This document shows positions 8,127 to 15,975 of a stretch of 64,000 nucleotides of DNA, one piece after another. Below the pieces are notes generated by a model, which saw only the letters and a program-made list of their open reading frames with translations, had not been told where the DNA came from and did not search any database. The stretch lies in the NCBI RefSeq assembly GCF_900177515.1, contig NZ_FXAK01000004.1:62001-126000 (forward strand). The letters run 5' to 3'. The translations under genes were made by a program, and so were the position numbers. Within the stretch, counting starts at the first letter, position 1, and each line of letters begins with the position of its first letter. Source of the DNA: Azospirillum oryzae (lineage in GTDB: Bacteria; Pseudomonadota; Alphaproteobacteria; Azospirillales; Azospirillaceae).

Positions 8127-8145
8127 TTGAACGGCAGGCGTTCAA
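8127..8145 (+). terminator. Short stem-loop after the M23-like gene
   Basis: TTGAACG (8127-8133) pairs with CGTTCAA (8139-8145) over a 5-base loop, starting six bases after the stop codon and followed by AAC. It is a weak terminator candidate without a T-run. Confidence 0.4.
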
Positions 8146-8167
8146 AACAACGCGGAGGACTGGGCAA

Positions 8168-8199
8168 GTGACAATTGCCATGCCTTGAGCATTTGTCAC
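8168..8199. promoter_or_regulatory. Inverted repeat GTGACAA...TTGTCAC upstream of beta-helix gene
   Basis: Perfect 7-bp arms at 8168-8174 and 8193-8199 are separated by 18 bases in the 188-bp intergenic region. The region turns AT-richer downstream (TTTATTAAGTAC near 8255). It is a plausible regulator-binding site for the next gene, with no known regulator match. Confidence 0.35.
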
Positions 8200-8309
8200 G
8201 AAATGAACACGGAACACATCACGAAAGTGTACATCCGAAAGGATGAGCCTGCCTCTTTATTAAGTACTTCTGCCGTGTGATTGCCCGGTATCGGCAAGGC
8301 AATCCGGCA

Positions 8310-11048
8310 ATGACAGACACTCAGCAGGCTTTCTACGTCGCGACCAACGGCAACGATTCCTGGTCGGGGCGTTTGGCGGCACCCAATGCCGACGGCACCG
8401 ACGGTCCTTTCGCCACGCTGGAACGCGCGCAAAGCGCGATGCGGGCGACCGGCATCCGCGACACCTATGTGCGCGGCGGCACCTATGCCATGGCGCGCAC
8501 GGTCACGCTGACCGGGGCCGACAATGGCGTGCGCATCATGGCCTATCCGGGCGAGACGCCGGTCTTCAGCGGCGGCGAGCGGGTCGGCGGCTTCACCGCC
8601 ATCGGCGGCGGGCTCTATGCCGCGCCGACCTCTGCCACCGGTCTCGACCTCTTCATCGGCGGGGTGCGGCAGAAGGTGGCGCAGACCGGCGACTGGAACG
8701 CCGGCGACGCCAAGTCCGGCTGGTCGGTGCTGGAGGCGGCGGCCGGCGGCGCCAGCAAGACCAGCCTGCGCATCGGGGCCGGCGACGGGGCGATGGCGGC
8801 GGTGCTGGCCGCCGGCGTCCAGCCCGGCATGATGGTCCAGACCTTCGACACCGAGCGGCTGTCCGACAACATCGTCGGCGTCGCCTCCGCCGATGCCGGC
8901 AGCCGGACCGTCAACTTCACGCAAGGGGTGAAATACGCCCTGCGCAGCGGCGGCACCTACCGCCTGCTGAACGACGACGCCTTCCTCCGCGACGCCGGCG
9001 AGTTCGCCTGGCAGGCCGAGACCGGTCGGCTGGTGGTGAAGCCGCAGGACCCCGGCACCCTGCTGAGCCAGGGTGCGGTGGTGGCGCGGCTGGGCACGCT
9101 CTTGTCGCTGAACGGGGCGAGCGGCGTCACCCTGCAGGGGCTGACCTTCGCCGACACCACATGGGACGGCTCGGCCCTGACGCTGACCAACGCATCGGGC
9201 AACAGCATCGCCGGCAACCGCTTCGTCGATGCCGGCACGGCGATGACGCTGACCGGATCGTCCGGCAACGTGATCGAGGCCAACCGGCTGGAGCATCTGG
9301 GGGCGAGCGGCATCAAGGTCGGCTACGGCAGCAACGGCAACCGCATCAGCGCCAACAGCATCAATGGCATCGGCGAGGTGCTGAAGGACGTCGCCGGCAT
9401 CCAGCTCTACGGCACCAGCGGCACGCTGATCTCCGGCAACGACATCCGCAACAGCCCGCGCTACGGCATCTCGATCAAGAACTGGGACGGCGCCACCGTC
9501 AACACCGACACGGTGGTGGAATACAACCGCATCTACGACACGATGACCGAGACCGCCGACGGCGGCGCCATCGAGATGCTGGGCCGTTCCAACGTCGACA
9601 CCCGCACGACCATCCGCGGCAACGACATCCGCAACGTCGGCGGGCTGGCGACCGACGGGTCGGGCTGGCTCGACCGCCACAAGAGCTTCGGCATCTATCT
9701 GGACGACATGGCCAACGGCGTCGCCGTCCGGGACAACTTCATCCAGAACACCGGCTGGGCCAGCGTCTTCATCCATGGCGGCGATTCCAACAGCGTCACC
9801 AACAACTTCGCCACCCTGTCCAACCCGCGCGAACGCTTCATCCGGCTGGAATGGGTGCCGAGCGCCGGCAACATCGGGCTGCTCGCCAACAACAGCGTCA
9901 CCGGCAACGTCATCTCCTCCTCGACGGGCGTTGATTACTGGGAGTTTTGGACCCCCGGTTCCTACACCGTCACCAACAACCTGCTGCAGGGCGTGCGTGG
10001 GCTGACCGGCGGCGACACGGTGTCGTCGGGGCTGTTCACCAACCCGGCGGCCGGCGATTTCCGGCTCGGCAGCGGGGCCGGTGCGGGAATGGGAATCCAT
10101 GACCTGGACTGGGCGCGGATGGGGTCGGCGCCGCTGACGGTGCCGGGGATCCCCAGCCCCGGCGCAGGCGGCGGCGGTGGAGGCGGTTCGGGAAGCGGGA
10201 CCAGCGGGACCAGCCCGGCGACCGGCACCTCCGCCACCTCGTCCGGGCAGGCCTTTTCGCCGCTGGCCTACATCGCCTCCTACGCCGACCTGTCGGCGGC
10301 CTTCGGCACCGATGCCGCCGCCGGTGCGGCGCATTACGCCGCCATGGGCCGGGCGGAGGGGCGGACGGTGACCTTCGATCCGCTGGCCTACATCGCCTCC
10401 TACGGCGATCTCGCCAACGCCTTCGGCACCAACGGCGATGCCGGTGCGGCGCATTACATCACCATGGGCCGGGCGGAGGGCCGGACGGTGAGCTTCGACC
10501 CGCTGGCCTATGCCGCCTCCTACGGCGACCTCGCCGCCGCCTTCGGCACCGACCGGACGAGCGCCGAGATCCACTACATCACCATGGGCCGGGCGGAAGG
10601 GCGGACGGTGAGCTTCGACCCGCTGGCCTATCTCGCCTCCTACGGCGATCTCGCCGCCGCCTTTGGCACCGACCGGACGAGTGCCGAGATCCACTACATC
10701 ACCATGGGCCGGGCGGAGGGCCGGACGGTCACCTTCGATCCCACGGCCTATCTGGCCGCCAACAGCGACCTTGCCGCCGCCTTCGGCACCGACACCACCC
10801 GGGCCGAGCTGCATTACCTGACCAACGGCCGGACCGAAGGACGGACGACCGGCTTCAACGCGTCGGCCTATCTGGCGGCGAATGCCGACGTGGCGGCGGC
10901 GACCGGCGGCGACCTGACGGCGGCGATGCGGCACTACATCGTCTTCGGCAGGCTGGAAGGCCGGGCGCTGAGCCCCGCCGGCTCCGCACCCCGCGCGGCG
11001 GCGATGGTTCCCGACAGTGGCATGCTGGCCGCCGCCGGGATGGGGTGA
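8310..11048 (+). CDS. Right-handed beta-helix protein with six C-terminal 40-residue repeats
   Basis: The ATG at 8310 gives 912 residues; a GTG at 8277 is an alternative. Residues 5-30 (FYVATNGNDSWSGRL) and the following PFATLERAQSAMR are typical openings of parallel beta-helix (pectate-lyase-fold) proteins. Residues from about 270 to 560 are rich in N-x-I-x-x-N rungs. A Gly/Ser linker (about residues 618-640) leads to six repeats of 40 residues with the pattern DPLAYIASYGDL, AFGTD, HYITMGRAEGRT. No classical signal peptide is seen. This suggests a secreted or surface polysaccharide-binding or -cleaving protein exported by a signal-independent route, which is inference. Confidence 0.8.
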   Translation: MTDTQQAFYVATNGNDSWSGRLAAPNADGTDGPFATLERAQSAMRATGIRDTYVRGGTYAMARTVTLTGADNGVRIMAYPGETPVFSGGERVGGFTAIGGGLYAAPTSATGLDLFIGGVRQKVAQTGDWNAGDAKSGWSVLEAAAGGASKTSLRIGAGDGAMAAVLAAGVQPGMMVQTFDTERLSDNIVGVASADAGSRTVNFTQGVKYALRSGGTYRLLNDDAFLRDAGEFAWQAETGRLVVKPQDPGTLLSQGAVVARLGTLLSLNGASGVTLQGLTFADTTWDGSALTLTNASGNSIAGNRFVDAGTAMTLTGSSGNVIEANRLEHLGASGIKVGYGSNGNRISANSINGIGEVLKDVAGIQLYGTSGTLISGNDIRNSPRYGISIKNWDGATVNTDTVVEYNRIYDTMTETADGGAIEMLGRSNVDTRTTIRGNDIRNVGGLATDGSGWLDRHKSFGIYLDDMANGVAVRDNFIQNTGWASVFIHGGDSNSVTNNFATLSNPRERFIRLEWVPSAGNIGLLANNSVTGNVISSSTGVDYWEFWTPGSYTVTNNLLQGVRGLTGGDTVSSGLFTNPAAGDFRLGSGAGAGMGIHDLDWARMGSAPLTVPGIPSPGAGGGGGGGSGSGTSGTSPATGTSATSSGQAFSPLAYIASYADLSAAFGTDAAAGAAHYAAMGRAEGRTVTFDPLAYIASYGDLANAFGTNGDAGAAHYITMGRAEGRTVSFDPLAYAASYGDLAAAFGTDRTSAEIHYITMGRAEGRTVSFDPLAYLASYGDLAAAFGTDRTSAEIHYITMGRAEGRTVTFDPTAYLAANSDLAAAFGTDTTRAELHYLTNGRTEGRTTGFNASAYLAANADVAAATGGDLTAAMRHYIVFGRLEGRALSPAGSAPRAAAMVPDSGMLAAAGMG
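10258..10977 (+). repeat. Six tandem 120-bp coding repeats
   Basis: The repeat unit is exactly 120 bp (40 codons). Starts lie near 10258, 10378, 10498, 10618, 10738 and 10858. Repeats 3 and 4 are almost identical in DNA, which suggests recent duplication or conversion. The last two are more diverged. Confidence 0.9.
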
Positions 11049-11057
11049 GCACGGTAT

Positions 11058-11180
11058 TTAGCGTCGCAAGCTCCGGCGTTCAGGCTGAAGATAAGCGCGA
11101 AGGCGATACTTGGTCACGAAGACCAAGTTGACGTGCATCGCAAAAACACAGGTGGCGCTCACGTCGGAAGTCGCTTCCAT
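11058..11180 (-). pseudogene. Relic of IS200-type tnpA (N-terminal part)
   Basis: The minus strand reads MHVNLVFVTKYRLRAYL within a 40-codon frame. This matches the HLVFVTKYRRKV signature near the start of IS200-type transposases. The HUH motif and catalytic tyrosine are gone, so the element cannot move without a transposase supplied by another copy. Confidence 0.75.
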
Positions 11181-11210
11181 CGGTCATAGGCCACTGTCAT
11201 GATGCTGCTC

Positions 11211-12416
11211 ATGATCGAACGGAAAGCCGTCCTGTTCCGCCTCTATCCGACGTCCGAGCAAGCCGCTCAGATGGCGCAGATCGCAGGGGCGTGCCGGTTC
11301 GTCTACAACCTCGCCTTGGAGCAGCGTCGGGACTGGTACCGTCCCGGCCGAAGGTTCAATTTTGCCAGCCAATGCCGTGAGGTCACGCTGTTGCGGGCCG
11401 AGGTGGCGTGGCTGAAGGCGGTGCCGGTCCACACCTTGCAACAGGCGTTGCGCGATCTCGACCGGGCTTATCAGAACTGGTGGGCCGGCCGGGCCAAGGC
11501 ACCGACCCCGCGCCGGAAGGGGCTGAACGACAGCTTCCGCTTCCCCGACCCCATCTCGCTGGTGGTCGAGCGCACGGGCGTCTCATCCGGGCGAATGAAA
11601 TTGCCTAAGCTGGGTTGGGTTCGCCTGCGCGGCTGGACGGCGCTGCCGGGTGCCATTTGCACCATCACGGTGTCCCGCCGGGCCGGGCACTGGTTCGCCG
11701 CCGTCCAGTGCGAGCGCGAGGTGGTCGAGCCAGCCCCGTCCATCCTGCCGCCGGTTGGGATCGACCTCGGCGTGGCGGTGTTCGCCGCGCTCAGCGATGG
11801 CACCAGCATCGCCCCAGCCAACCACGGCAAGACGGCGCTGAAGGCCCTGCGTAAGGCCCAACGCGCTCTGGCGCGTAAGACGCGGGGGTCGGCCAACCGG
11901 CGCAAGGCGGTGCGGCGGGTTGCCAAACTTCAAAAGCGGGTGGCCGACGCTCGCAAGGACTTTCTCCACAAGCACAGCACGATCATCGCCAAGAACCACG
12001 GCCTGGTCGTTGTGGAGGCGTTGCCGGTGCGGAGCATGTCCGCATCGGCGAAGGGCACGGCTGCGGAGCCGGGCTGCCGGGTTCGGCAGAAAGCCGGACT
12101 GAACCGGGCCATCCTCGATCAGGGATGGGGTCTGTTCCGCACCATGCTGGCCTACAAGCTGGCGGATCGTGGCGGAAAGCTGGTGGAGGTGCCCGCCGCC
12201 TACACCAGCCAGACTTGCGCCTGTTGTGGCCATGTCGATGCGGCCAACCGGCCGAGCCAACCGGTCTTCGTGTGCGGGCGCTGCGGTCACAGGGCCAATG
12301 CCGACACCAACGCGGCGATCAATATCCTACGGCGCGCGGACAGCGCGTTGACGCCTGTGGAGGGGCACCGCGCCAAGCGGCCCGATGAAGCAGGAACCAG
12401 CCGGAGGGCCGCATGA
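11211..12416 (+). CDS. tnpB: IS605-type TnpB RNA-guided nuclease
   Basis: Starting at the ATG at 11211 (MIERKAVLFRLYPT) the protein has 401 residues; an ATG at 11199 adds four residues. The RuvC residues Asp185 (VGIDLGVAV), Glu269 (LVVVEALP) and Asp365 (ADTNAAINIL) are all present. A zinc ribbon with CACC and CGRC pairs precedes the last aspartate. The conserved RQKAGLNRAILDQGW segment is intact. It keeps all catalytic features although its tnpA partner is a relic. It resembles the minus-strand TnpB at 25093-26295 more than the one at 5715-6944. Confidence 0.93.
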   Translation: MIERKAVLFRLYPTSEQAAQMAQIAGACRFVYNLALEQRRDWYRPGRRFNFASQCREVTLLRAEVAWLKAVPVHTLQQALRDLDRAYQNWWAGRAKAPTPRRKGLNDSFRFPDPISLVVERTGVSSGRMKLPKLGWVRLRGWTALPGAICTITVSRRAGHWFAAVQCEREVVEPAPSILPPVGIDLGVAVFAALSDGTSIAPANHGKTALKALRKAQRALARKTRGSANRRKAVRRVAKLQKRVADARKDFLHKHSTIIAKNHGLVVVEALPVRSMSASAKGTAAEPGCRVRQKAGLNRAILDQGWGLFRTMLAYKLADRGGKLVEVPAAYTSQTCACCGHVDAANRPSQPVFVCGRCGHRANADTNAAINILRRADSALTPVEGHRAKRPDEAGTSRRAA

Positions 12417-12461
12417 TGTGCCTCTCCGGAGCCTCCGCCCGTCAGAGCGGAGAGGACGTCA
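12350..12461 (+). ncRNA. Candidate omega (reRNA) guide RNA and right end of second element
   Basis: The sequence after tnpB folds into a stem (12433-12438 with 12447-12452) and ends GGACGTCA, like the right ends of this family. The 5' limit is an estimate. The guide would be read from bases beyond 12461. Confidence 0.35.
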
Positions 12462-12479
12462 GCGGGTGACAAGCCGGGC

Positions 12480-13664
12480 GTGAGCCGTTACAACGGCCCG
12501 TTCGGCGCCGCTGTCCCGCGGCACCCGGATTTCCATGCGGGGATGATGGCCCAGGCTCTTCTCGACACCCCCTTCGTCCAATCGGCGAAGCCCGGCTCCG
12601 ACTCCGGCTCCGACTCCGGCCCCGGCCCCGGTCCGGACAAGGCCGGTCCGGGGAAGCCGTCCGGACGGCGGTGGCCGCTGCTGGTCAAGCTGGCGGTGAC
12701 GGTCGTGGTGCTGGGCGCGCTCGCCGCCGGGGCCGACTGGGCCGGCATCGCCGCGCGCCTGTCGGCCGCCGATCCGTGGCTGTTCGCCGCCGGCTTCGCC
12801 GTGAAGGCGCTGACCCTGCCCTTCGCCTCGCAACGGTGGCGGGCGGTCGGCCGCGCCGCCGGCTTCTCCCTGACCCGCTGGACCGCCTTCCGCCTGCAGA
12901 TGGCCAGCGGTTTCGTCGGCCAGATCCTGCCGGGATCGGTCGGCGCCGACCTGCTGCGCGGCTGGTTCACCTGGCGGCTCGGCCACCCGGCCGGGCCGGT
13001 GATGCTGGCCCTGCTGGTCGACCGGCTGATGGCGCTCTTGGGGGTGGTGCTGATCGGGCTGGTCGGGCTGCCGCATCTGGCCGCGGTGGCGCCGCCCGCC
13101 GTCGCCGGCACCGTGCTGGCCGGGGCGCTGGTCCTGGCCGTCGCCATGGGGCTGCTGCTGCTCGCCGGGCGCATCCCGCGCGACCGGCTGCCGATCCCGA
13201 AGCGGCTGCGCGACGGGGCGCTGGGGCGGACCCTGTGGGGGGCGGTGGCGCAGCTGCGCGCCATGGCCGGCAACCCGGCCGCCTGGGCGGCGTTGGGCCA
13301 CAGCATCGGCGTCCATCTCGCCACCATCACCGCCACCATCCTGTTCGCCCGCTCGGTCGGCCTGCCGCTCGGCTGGCTGGACGGGCTGGCCATCGTGCCG
13401 GCCGCCATCGTCGCCGCCGCCTTGCCCGTCTCGCTCGGCGGCTGGGGCGTGCGCGAGGGGGCGATGGTCGCCGGTTTCGCGCTGCTCGGCTTCGATGCCG
13501 ACGCGGCCCTTCTGGTCTCGCTGCTGATCGGACTGTCGATCGCCGTCCTGTCGTTGCCCGGCGGCCTGTTCTGGCTGCTGCTGCGCAGCGAGACCGCCGC
13601 CCGGACGGCTGTCACGACGTCTGATGACGGACCCGACGCCTTTCCCACGGATTTCTCCCGATGA
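12480..13664 (+). CDS. Lysylphosphatidylglycerol-synthase-type transmembrane (flippase-like) protein
   Basis: This polytopic inner-membrane protein has up to 394 residues. After a Ser/Gly/Pro-rich cytoplasmic start, hydrophobic segments recur from about residue 64 to the end. The features of the LPG_synthase_TM/UPF0104 family are visible, including ASGFVGQILPGSVGADLLRG and VPAAIVAAALPVSLGGWGVREG. Some relatives move isoprenoid- or lipid-linked sugars. It ends in an ATGA overlap with the methyltransferase-glycosyltransferase gene, so the two are probably translated together in glycolipid or glycan export. The start is uncertain: a GTG at 12480 or an ATG at 12543, because the preceding insertion element reaches almost to the gene. 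Confidence 0.8.
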   Translation: MSRYNGPFGAAVPRHPDFHAGMMAQALLDTPFVQSAKPGSDSGSDSGPGPGPDKAGPGKPSGRRWPLLVKLAVTVVVLGALAAGADWAGIAARLSAADPWLFAAGFAVKALTLPFASQRWRAVGRAAGFSLTRWTAFRLQMASGFVGQILPGSVGADLLRGWFTWRLGHPAGPVMLALLVDRLMALLGVVLIGLVGLPHLAAVAPPAVAGTVLAGALVLAVAMGLLLLAGRIPRDRLPIPKRLRDGALGRTLWGAVAQLRAMAGNPAAWAALGHSIGVHLATITATILFARSVGLPLGWLDGLAIVPAAIVAAALPVSLGGWGVREGAMVAGFALLGFDADAALLVSLLIGLSIAVLSLPGGLFWLLLRSETAARTAVTTSDDGPDAFPTDFSR

Positions 13665-15202
13665 CCGATCAGCCGACTTCGACGCTTTCCCGGAGCGCTT
13701 CCATGGATGCCGCCACGCCGGACACCGCCGCCGCGACCACCGCAGCCGTCGAGACGCGCGGCCTCTCCCCGCGCCAGCAGCGCATCCGGTCGCTGTTCGA
13801 CGCCATGGCCCCCCTGCGCGACCGCTGGGCCGAGCGCAACCGCGCCTTCCATGACGCCGACCGCGCCTATCTGCGCTTCCTGATTCCGGAAGGGGCGACG
13901 GTGCTGGAGATCGGCTGCGGCGTCGGCGACACGCTGGCGGCCTTGAAGCCGGCGCGCGGCGTCGGCATCGACCTCAGCCCGGCGACCATCGCCGTGGCGA
14001 AGGCCCGCCATCCGCAGCTGGAGCTGATCGCCGCCGACGCCGAGGATCCGGCGACCATCGACGCCGTGGAGGGGCCGTTCAGCCACATCCTGCTGTCGGG
14101 CACCATCGGCTTCCTCGACGACATCGAGGAGACGCTGCGCCTGCTGCGCCGGGTCGCTACGCCGAAGACCCGCATCATCGTCAGCTATCACTCCCGCGTC
14201 TGGGAGCCGATCCTGTGGGCGGCGGAGAAGCTGGGGATGCGCATGCCGCAGGGCCAGCAGAACTGGCTGTCGACCAGCGACATCGTCAACCTGCTGGATT
14301 TGGCCGGCTGGGAGCCGGTGCGCCGCGAATGGCGCCAGCTGATCCCGAAGCGGCTGTTCGGGCTGGGCACGCTGGTCAACCGCTACGTCGCTCCGCTGCC
14401 CGGCATCCGCCGGCTGTGCGTGCGCAACTATGTCGTCGCCCGGCCGCAGCCCACCGTGGATGAGGTGACGGTCGACGGCAAGCCGGCCTCGGTCACCATC
14501 CTGATCCCCTGCCGCAACGAGCGCGGCAACATCGAGAACGCCATCCGCCGCCTGCCCCGCTTCGCCCCCGACATCGAGGTGATCTATGTCGAGGGCAACA
14601 GCCAGGACAACACCTACGAGGAGTGCCTGCGCGTCCGCGACGCCTATCCCGACTGGGACATCAAGGTGATGAAGCAGCCCGGCAAGGGCAAGGGCGACGC
14701 GGTGCGCGCCGGATTCGCGGTGGCGCGCGGCGACATCCTGATCATCCTCGACGCCGACCTGACGGTGCCGCCGGAGACGATGGGGAAATTCTATCAGGCG
14801 ATGGTGTCGGGGCGCGGCGAGTTCGTGAACGGCACCCGGCTGGTCTATCCGATGGCGCCGGAGGCGATGCGCTTCCTGAACTTCCTGGCCAACCGGGCCT
14901 TCGCGCGCATCTTCTCCTTCCTGCTGAACCAGCGCTTCACCGACACGCTGTGCGGCACCAAGGTTCTGTGGCGCCAGGATTACGAGACCATCGTCGCCAA
15001 CCGCCATTACTTCGGCGATTTCGACCCCTTCGGCGATTTCGACCTGATCTTCGGCGCCGCCAAGCAGAACCTGAAGATCGTCGAGGTGCCGGTGCGCTAC
15101 GCCGACCGCAGCTATGGTGAGACCCAGATCTCCCGTTTCACCCACGGCTGGCTCTTGGCCCGCATGGTGGTGTTCGCCTGGAAGAAGCTGAAGGCGTTTT
15201 AA
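13661..15202 (+). CDS. Fusion of SAM methyltransferase and GT2 glycosyltransferase
   Basis: This 513-residue protein combines two enzymes. Residues about 60-190 form a class I methyltransferase with motif I VLEIGCGVGDTLAAL and GIDLSPATIAVAKARHP. Residues about 275-510 form a GT2 domain of the dolichyl-phosphate-mannose-synthase/GtrB type, with SVTILIPCRNERGN, the Asp364-Ala-Asp366 motif (ILDADLTVPP) and FTDTLCGTKV. No hydrophobic C-terminal anchor is obvious. The start overlaps the stop of the upstream flippase-like gene (ATGA). It is therefore likely to build a polyprenyl- or lipid-linked sugar handled by the neighbour. The N-terminal methylation target is unknown. Confidence 0.9.
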   Translation: MTDQPTSTLSRSASMDAATPDTAAATTAAVETRGLSPRQQRIRSLFDAMAPLRDRWAERNRAFHDADRAYLRFLIPEGATVLEIGCGVGDTLAALKPARGVGIDLSPATIAVAKARHPQLELIAADAEDPATIDAVEGPFSHILLSGTIGFLDDIEETLRLLRRVATPKTRIIVSYHSRVWEPILWAAEKLGMRMPQGQQNWLSTSDIVNLLDLAGWEPVRREWRQLIPKRLFGLGTLVNRYVAPLPGIRRLCVRNYVVARPQPTVDEVTVDGKPASVTILIPCRNERGNIENAIRRLPRFAPDIEVIYVEGNSQDNTYEECLRVRDAYPDWDIKVMKQPGKGKGDAVRAGFAVARGDILIILDADLTVPPETMGKFYQAMVSGRGEFVNGTRLVYPMAPEAMRFLNFLANRAFARIFSFLLNQRFTDTLCGTKVLWRQDYETIVANRHYFGDFDPFGDFDLIFGAAKQNLKIVEVPVRYADRSYGETQISRFTHGWLLARMVVFAWKKLKAF

Positions 15203-15206
15203 GACC

Positions 15207-15416
15207 TCACACCGGTTCCGCGGCGGCGAGCGGCAGGAAGGCCTGATAGCCGTCGCGCTGTTCGGTCAGGCTCAGCAGCAGGTCGTTCAGGCTGTCGCGG
15301 GCGAAGGTGTCGGTGGTCGAGGCCATCCGGCGGCGGACGACGGCGATGAACTCCTCCAGCACTTCCAGATGCAGGGTGGCGGAGGCGAGGACGTCCTGGG
15401 CGATGGGGGCGGTCAT
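15207..15416 (-). CDS. Small hypothetical protein, paralogue of 15487-15708 product
   Basis: This 69-residue, mostly helical, acidic protein has the core LHLEVLEEFIAVVRRRM and RDSLNDLLLSLTEQRDGYQAFL. It aligns without gaps over about 50 residues to the protein encoded just upstream on the same strand. Two amphipathic helices joined by a short loop suggest a helical hairpin. I do not recognise a family. The conservation between the two copies supports both as real genes. Confidence 0.65.
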   Translation of the reverse strand: MTAPIAQDVLASATLHLEVLEEFIAVVRRRMASTTDTFARDSLNDLLLSLTEQRDGYQAFLPLAAAEPV

Positions 15417-15486
15417 GATGGCGGTCTTTCGCGGAAGAGGGGCGGCGATGGGGGCGGAGCTGCCGGCGCGGACTGGAGCGGTCGGG

Positions 15487-15708
15487 TCAGGCGGCGAGCG
15501 CGTTGGCGGTCGGGGCGGCGGCGAGCACGGCGCGGTAGGTCTCGCGCTGCTCGGTCAGACCGGCCAGCAGGTCGGTCAGGCTGTCGCGGGTGAAATCGCT
15601 GGTGGCACCGTCCAGCTTCGACTGGGCGATCGCGATGAATTCGTCGACCACATCCAGGTGCAGGGAAGCAGAGGAGAAGACGTTGATGGCGCAATCGGTC
15701 TTGGACAT
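15487..15708 (-). CDS. Small hypothetical protein, paralogue of 15207-15416 product
   Basis: This 73-residue protein has the core LHLDVVDEFIAIAQSKLDGA and RDSLTDLLAGLTEQRETYRAVL. It is clearly homologous to the downstream 69-residue product, so this is a tandem duplication. The pair lies 70 bases apart and is probably cotranscribed. The roughly 185 bases upstream (to 15895) are AT-richer and hold no gene. Function unknown. Confidence 0.65.
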   Translation of the reverse strand: MSKTDCAINVFSSASLHLDVVDEFIAIAQSKLDGATSDFTRDSLTDLLAGLTEQRETYRAVLAAAPTANALAA

Positions 15709-15895
15709 GGTGGCGATCCCTGTATTCGTGGTGGAGGCTTCTGCCCGTTCTGATGAGCTTATTGAGCCATCCGGCCAGTTAACGAGGTGTTAAGATCACC
15801 GATTGGTTCTAGGTCGATTGATGATTACCACTTCCAAGAAAACATCATTCGGGTAGTTTTGCGTCGGTATTACTTCTTTCGATAAGGCATGAAAA

Positions 15896-15923
15896 AAGCG
15901 CGGCCGGGTCACCGGCCGCGCTT
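15896..15923 (-). terminator. Strong rho-independent terminator of the PhoX-like gene
   Basis: AAGCGCGGCCGG (15896-15907) pairs perfectly with CCGGCCGCGCTT (15912-15923) over a GTCA loop. Read on the minus strand, the stem runs into six T residues, as expected for a terminator 52 bases past the end of the gene at 15976. Confidence 0.85.
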
Positions 15924-15975
15924 CTTGTCGTTTCAACTCAGGTCCGGCCAGACCGGCCCTATCAGACCGCCCCCA

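Larger units (their letters stand above)
11058..12461. mobile_element. IS605-type element with decayed tnpA and intact tnpB
   Basis: A 40-codon relic of the Y1 transposase (minus strand) lies divergent to a complete tnpB. The right end carries a hairpin (CTCCGC at 12433-12438 with GCGGAG at 12447-12452) and a terminal GACGTCA-like sequence. The left boundary is inferred from the tnpA relic, which begins nine bases after the beta-helix gene stop. Confidence 0.65.

Noticed and set aside
8196..10934. Minus-strand frame of about 900 codons with apparent repeats
   Set aside because: The repeats mirror the coding repeats of the plus-strand beta-helix protein; no start signal or family resemblance.
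10258..10977. Regular tandem repeats considered as a CRISPR array
   Set aside because: The 120-bp units are coding, contiguous and without spacers.
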